In this document: positions 62,190-64,000 of the stretch, in pieces
Layout of the letters: every line of letters starts with the position of its first letter
How positions within the stretch are numbered: the stretch's first letter is position 1
Assembly: GCF_014217685.1 (NCBI RefSeq)
Contig: NZ_CP043653.1
Coordinates: 412,419 to 476,418 of the forward strand
DNA length: 64,000 nt
Direction of reading: 5' to 3'
DNA from: Glaciihabitans sp. INWT7
GTDB taxonomy: Bacteria > Actinomycetota > Actinomycetes > Actinomycetales > Microbacteriaceae
The notes under the pieces: model-generated
Told to the model about the DNA's origin: nothing
Seen by the model: the letters and a program-made list of their open reading frames with translations, nothing else
Databases searched by the model: none
Position numbers and translations under genes: made by a program

Positions 62190-62290
62190 GTAAACGCGGG
62201 GAAGTGCGGCCTCCAGCTCGTGCCTCCGTCGCGTTTGACAGCAACCGTGACAGCAACGTCGCCAGACTTTGCGATTTTCAGGTCATTCAT
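62120..62290 (-). pseudogene. Small element gene truncated at the att site (reads into tRNA-Thr antisense)
   Basis: An ATG at 62290 is preceded by a very strong AAGGAGG with 8-base spacing. It opens a 56-codon frame (MNDLKIAKSGDVAVTVAVKRDGG...). From residue 35 on the frame is simply the antisense of tRNA-Thr. The strong start signal and overlap with the upstream stop suggest a real gene of the element whose 3' end was replaced when the element integrated. Confidence 0.5.
62140..62200. other. Probable attL at the 3' part of tRNA-Thr
   Basis: The element edge must lie in the anticodon-to-3' region of tRNA-Thr because the element's int gene points to it and sequence changes to lower GC directly after it. 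The core cannot be delimited without the other end of the element. Confidence 0.55.
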
Positions 62291-62525
62291 TTGTAGTTCC
62301 TCCTTGTTTGTTCGAGGCCGTTGGTGGCTTGACTCCTTTTCGCATTCTTGCCTCGAGCCGAAACCGAGCCACGAAGGCGACGTGTCGCTGGATCGAGGTT
62401 CGGGCATCCTTGATTGAGACGCCGGTTAGAGTGAGCCCGCAGCTACACCGGGCAGTCGAGGTGGCCCGATCCTTCGGAGAGATGCGCACAGGTTCGTGCA
62501 CGATCATCTCGTCGAGGTAGTTCAT
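62283..62525 (-). CDS. Small element protein with CxC motif (unknown)
   Basis: The 80-residue protein starts at an ATG overlapping the int stop (ATGA) and ends overlapping the next small frame's start, so the genes form a translationally coupled chain. It contains TARCSCGLTLTG and a following HVAF segment that could bind zinc. No family is recognised. Confidence 0.55.
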   Translation of the reverse strand: MNYLDEMIVHEPVRISPKDRATSTARCSCGLTLTGVSIKDARTSIQRHVAFVARFRLEARMRKGVKPPTASNKQGGTTNE

Positions 62526-63676
62526 TTTGTCTCCGTTTCGCTCGGTACCAGCAGAGCGCTGACCGCCGACACCGCGCTGGCCGTCGCGTTCGGTGAGACG
62601 TGGGTGTAAAGGTCCGAGGTGATCGACATCGTCGAGTGACCGAGGATCTCCATGACCACTCGCATCGGCACGCCCTGGGCCAGCAGCAGCGATGCGCAGG
62701 TGTGCCGCAAATCGTGAAAGCGAATCTGCCGAAGCCCGGCTAATTCGATCGCACGATTGAAACTTCTCCGCAGATTGCTTGGCTCAATTACGGTGCCGAT
62801 GGTGGTGGTGAACACGAGGTCAAGCTCCGTCCATCCTTCACGAATGATGCGCCTGTCTTCGTCTTGCACCCGGTGCCGCGCGATCAGGGCATCGACGCAC
62901 AGCTGGGGGAGTGGTATCGATCGACGCGACCGCGCAGTTTTCGGCGGACCCATGACTAGCCCCTCTCCTCGACCAAGCCGCTGCACTGTTTGGCGAACAT
63001 GGAGCTTGTGCTCGTCGAGGTCGACGTCCTGCCATCGTAGCCCGAGCAGTTCACCACGACGCATCCCCAATGCGAGAGCAAGCGTGAACAGACCAGCGAA
63101 CGGATGTCCGTCGACGCTATCGAGGAAAGTCGTAGCCTCTTCGGCCGACCACGGCACGACATCGACCTTCTCGATCCGGGTTGGGCGTGTGAGCAAGGCG
63201 ACATTGCGGTCGACGTACTGTTCGCGCATCGCCTCGGAAAGCATCGAACGCAGAACCGCATGAGCGAGCTGCACCGTGCTCGGAGAAGAGCTGAGCTCAA
63301 GCACCTCACCATGAAGCTTTCGAACGTGATCGGGGCGAAGACTGCGGAGCTTGTTGCGCCCCAGCAGCGGCACGATGTACTTGCGCATCACCCAGGCGTA
63401 ATTCGCCCTCGTGGATGGCCGAAGAGCCGTCGGCGCGATCTCCTCCAGCCAGTGCGAGGCATACGTCTCAACGGTCCACGAGTCGACAGCGGCCGGGATA
63501 CCCCGATCCGTCTTCGAATTCAGCTCGCCGAGTTGCTGAGACACCGCCTTCCTCGTCGCCCCATAAATCTGACGTCGACGACGACCTCCATCAAGCGTCA
63601 GCACGTAAGTCGCAGCGGTCCACCGCCCGTCCTTGCGCTGGTAAATCGACCCCTCGCCGTTCGCTCGCTTGCTCAT
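62522..63676 (-). CDS. int: Site-specific tyrosine recombinase (integrase)
   Basis: The 384-residue protein has an AP2-like/SAM-like N-terminal arm- and core-binding region (MSKRANGEGSIYQRKDGRW, then LEEIAPTALRPSTRANYAWVM). The catalytic residues lie in LGMRRGELLGLRW (R), FHDLRHTCASLL (H, R) and LGHSTMSITSDLYTH (H, Y). It integrates the element at tRNA-Thr. It overlaps xis by 4 bases. Confidence 0.95.
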   Translation of the reverse strand: MSKRANGEGSIYQRKDGRWTAATYVLTLDGGRRRRQIYGATRKAVSQQLGELNSKTDRGIPAAVDSWTVETYASHWLEEIAPTALRPSTRANYAWVMRKYIVPLLGRNKLRSLRPDHVRKLHGEVLELSSSPSTVQLAHAVLRSMLSEAMREQYVDRNVALLTRPTRIEKVDVVPWSAEEATTFLDSVDGHPFAGLFTLALALGMRRGELLGLRWQDVDLDEHKLHVRQTVQRLGRGEGLVMGPPKTARSRRSIPLPQLCVDALIARHRVQDEDRRIIREGWTELDLVFTTTIGTVIEPSNLRRSFNRAIELAGLRQIRFHDLRHTCASLLLAQGVPMRVVMEILGHSTMSITSDLYTHVSPNATASAVSAVSALLVPSETETK

Positions 63677-63858
63677 TGCCCAACTCTCGACGAGCCGAGA
63701 TTGTCGACATACTCCTGGACGTCGCTGACGAGCACTCGCCTGGACCGCCCAATCTTGAAACTGCGCAACAGGTGCTCGCCGATGAGGTTGTAGACGGTCG
63801 AGCGACCAATCCCCAACACCTCAGCGACTTCCTCCGGAGTCAAGAGCATCTTTTCCAT
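63673..63858 (-). CDS. xis: Excisionase (HTH_17 / MerR-like small DNA-binding protein)
   Basis: The 61-residue protein starts at the ATG at 63858, with GAGGTG 6 bases upstream. MLLTPEEVAEVLGIGRSTVYNLI is a helix-turn-helix of the excisionase/AlpA type, and RRVLVSDVQEYVDNL closes the fold. It probably bends att DNA to favour excision. It lies between rep and int. Confidence 0.9.
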   Translation of the reverse strand: MEKMLLTPEEVAEVLGIGRSTVYNLIGEHLLRSFKIGRSRRVLVSDVQEYVDNLGSSRVGQ

Positions 63859-63868
63859 TTCATTCACC

Positions 63869-64000
63869 TCACTCTGTCTTGTTGGATTGACTTGTGCGAC
63901 GCTGCTCTTCCTGCCATTCACGAGCAGCGGCAGCAGCCTCAGAGGCGAGGAGTGCGTCTCCAGAATCGAGCCAGCCCATTCCGACGAACGACCACTCACC
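63869..64000 (-). CDS. C-terminus of a RepSA-like replication initiator (partial)
   Basis: Reading inward from the window end, 43 codons are open before the stop at 63869-63871: they contain GEWSFVGMGWLDSGDALLA and AAAAAREWQEEQRR. This W-x-G-x-G-x(4-6)-DA-LA...REW ending resembles the C-termini of RepSA rolling-circle-type initiators in pSAM2-like elements. The stop overlaps the xis ribosome-binding region. The call is tentative because only the tail is visible. Confidence 0.55.
   Translation of the reverse strand, partial: GEWSFVGMGWLDSGDALLASEAAAAAREWQEEQRRTSQSNKTE

Larger units (their letters stand above)
62190..64000. mobile_element. Left edge of an integrated element (AICE-like: rep-xis-int next to tRNA-Thr)
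   Basis: From tRNA-Thr inward the minus-strand genes are two small overlapping ORFs, a tyrosine integrase, an excisionase and the C-terminus of a RepSA-like replication initiator. The rep-xis-int order next to a tRNA is that of actinomycete integrative and conjugative elements such as pSAM2. GC content is lower than in the chromosome. The element continues beyond the window. Confidence 0.75.

Noticed and set aside
62120..62407. 95-codon frame ending ACQNRTDDLLITSEMLYRLS as a full gene
   Set aside because: The C-terminal part is the familiar antisense translation of a tRNA gene, and the upstream extension lacks a start signal; only the part from the ATG at 62290 with its strong ribosome-binding site is considered, as a truncated gene.

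Overview
The window is high-GC chromosomal DNA from an actinobacterium, most likely a member of the Microbacteriaceae. The evidence is the GC-rich codon use, many GTG starts, TANNNT -10 boxes placed 6-7 bases before start codons (leaderless messages), an actinobacterial 6C RNA, the acs / tad-pilus / topA / holB gene neighbourhood shared with other actinobacteria, and short dispersed repeats of the GGTCTCGATACG...CTACTCGACC type. The species cannot be named from this sequence.

Layout. (1) 1-16472 is an accessory catabolic region: an M24-family protein, four medium-chain or beta-hydroxyacid dehydrogenases, a PRISE-type SDR, an aldehyde dehydrogenase, two XRE-cupin regulators, an EboE-like TIM-barrel protein, a ketopantoate-reductase-like enzyme, a GntR/FCD regulator, a VOC protein, and a 2-oxoacid dehydrogenase made of a fused E1 and an E2. 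The substrate is unknown; the gene set fits stepwise oxidation of a small hydroxylated compound to an acyl-CoA. (2) 16488-19900 holds the SRP RNA gene and pta-ackA, which would convert acetyl-CoA to acetate and ATP. (3) 19964-28793 is housekeeping: an SDR, dnaX-recR, lysC-asd, an SGNH hydrolase, a monooxygenase-fold protein and mqo. (4) 28812-32692 is a 3.9-kb transposon with 39-bp terminal inverted repeats. It carries a VbhA-Fic type toxin-antitoxin pair and a DDE transposase, and is itself interrupted by an IS3-family element. It sits 6 bp upstream of a radical SAM gene.

(5) 33967-37712 encodes a membrane histidine kinase, a degenerate kinase-like membrane partner, a LuxR-type response regulator and thymidine kinase. 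(6) 37713-39546 is a repeat-rich, non-coding stretch followed by a class V aminotransferase, ending at the 3' end of a tRNA-Pro gene. (7) 39659-45962 holds a metallophosphoesterase, a bifunctional penicillin-binding protein with PASTA domains, a 53-residue DUF4177-like protein, RidA and acetyl-CoA synthetase. (8) 46126-49319 has a 6C RNA followed by a compact tad/flp-type pilus locus equivalent to the mycobacterial Rv3659c-Rv3654c block. (9) 49484-61379 is the conserved topA-tmk-holB block with two lipoprotein peptidases. Between tmk and holB lies a six-gene electron-transfer module: two paralogous anchored small proteins, ApbE, a ferric-reductase-like membrane protein, a NuoF-like protein and a ferredoxin. 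(10) 61429-62189 is a TetR regulator and tRNA-Thr. From the tRNA to the window end lies one edge of an integrated element with the order rep(partial)-xis-int plus two small overlapping genes, the arrangement of an actinomycete integrative and conjugative element.

The most interesting parts are the electron-transfer module with no visible flavinylation target, the EboE-like gene outside an ebo cluster, the transposon-borne Fic module, the kinase/pseudokinase pair, the intergenic repeat copies inside the dnaX linker, and the structured repeat region at 37747-37901.
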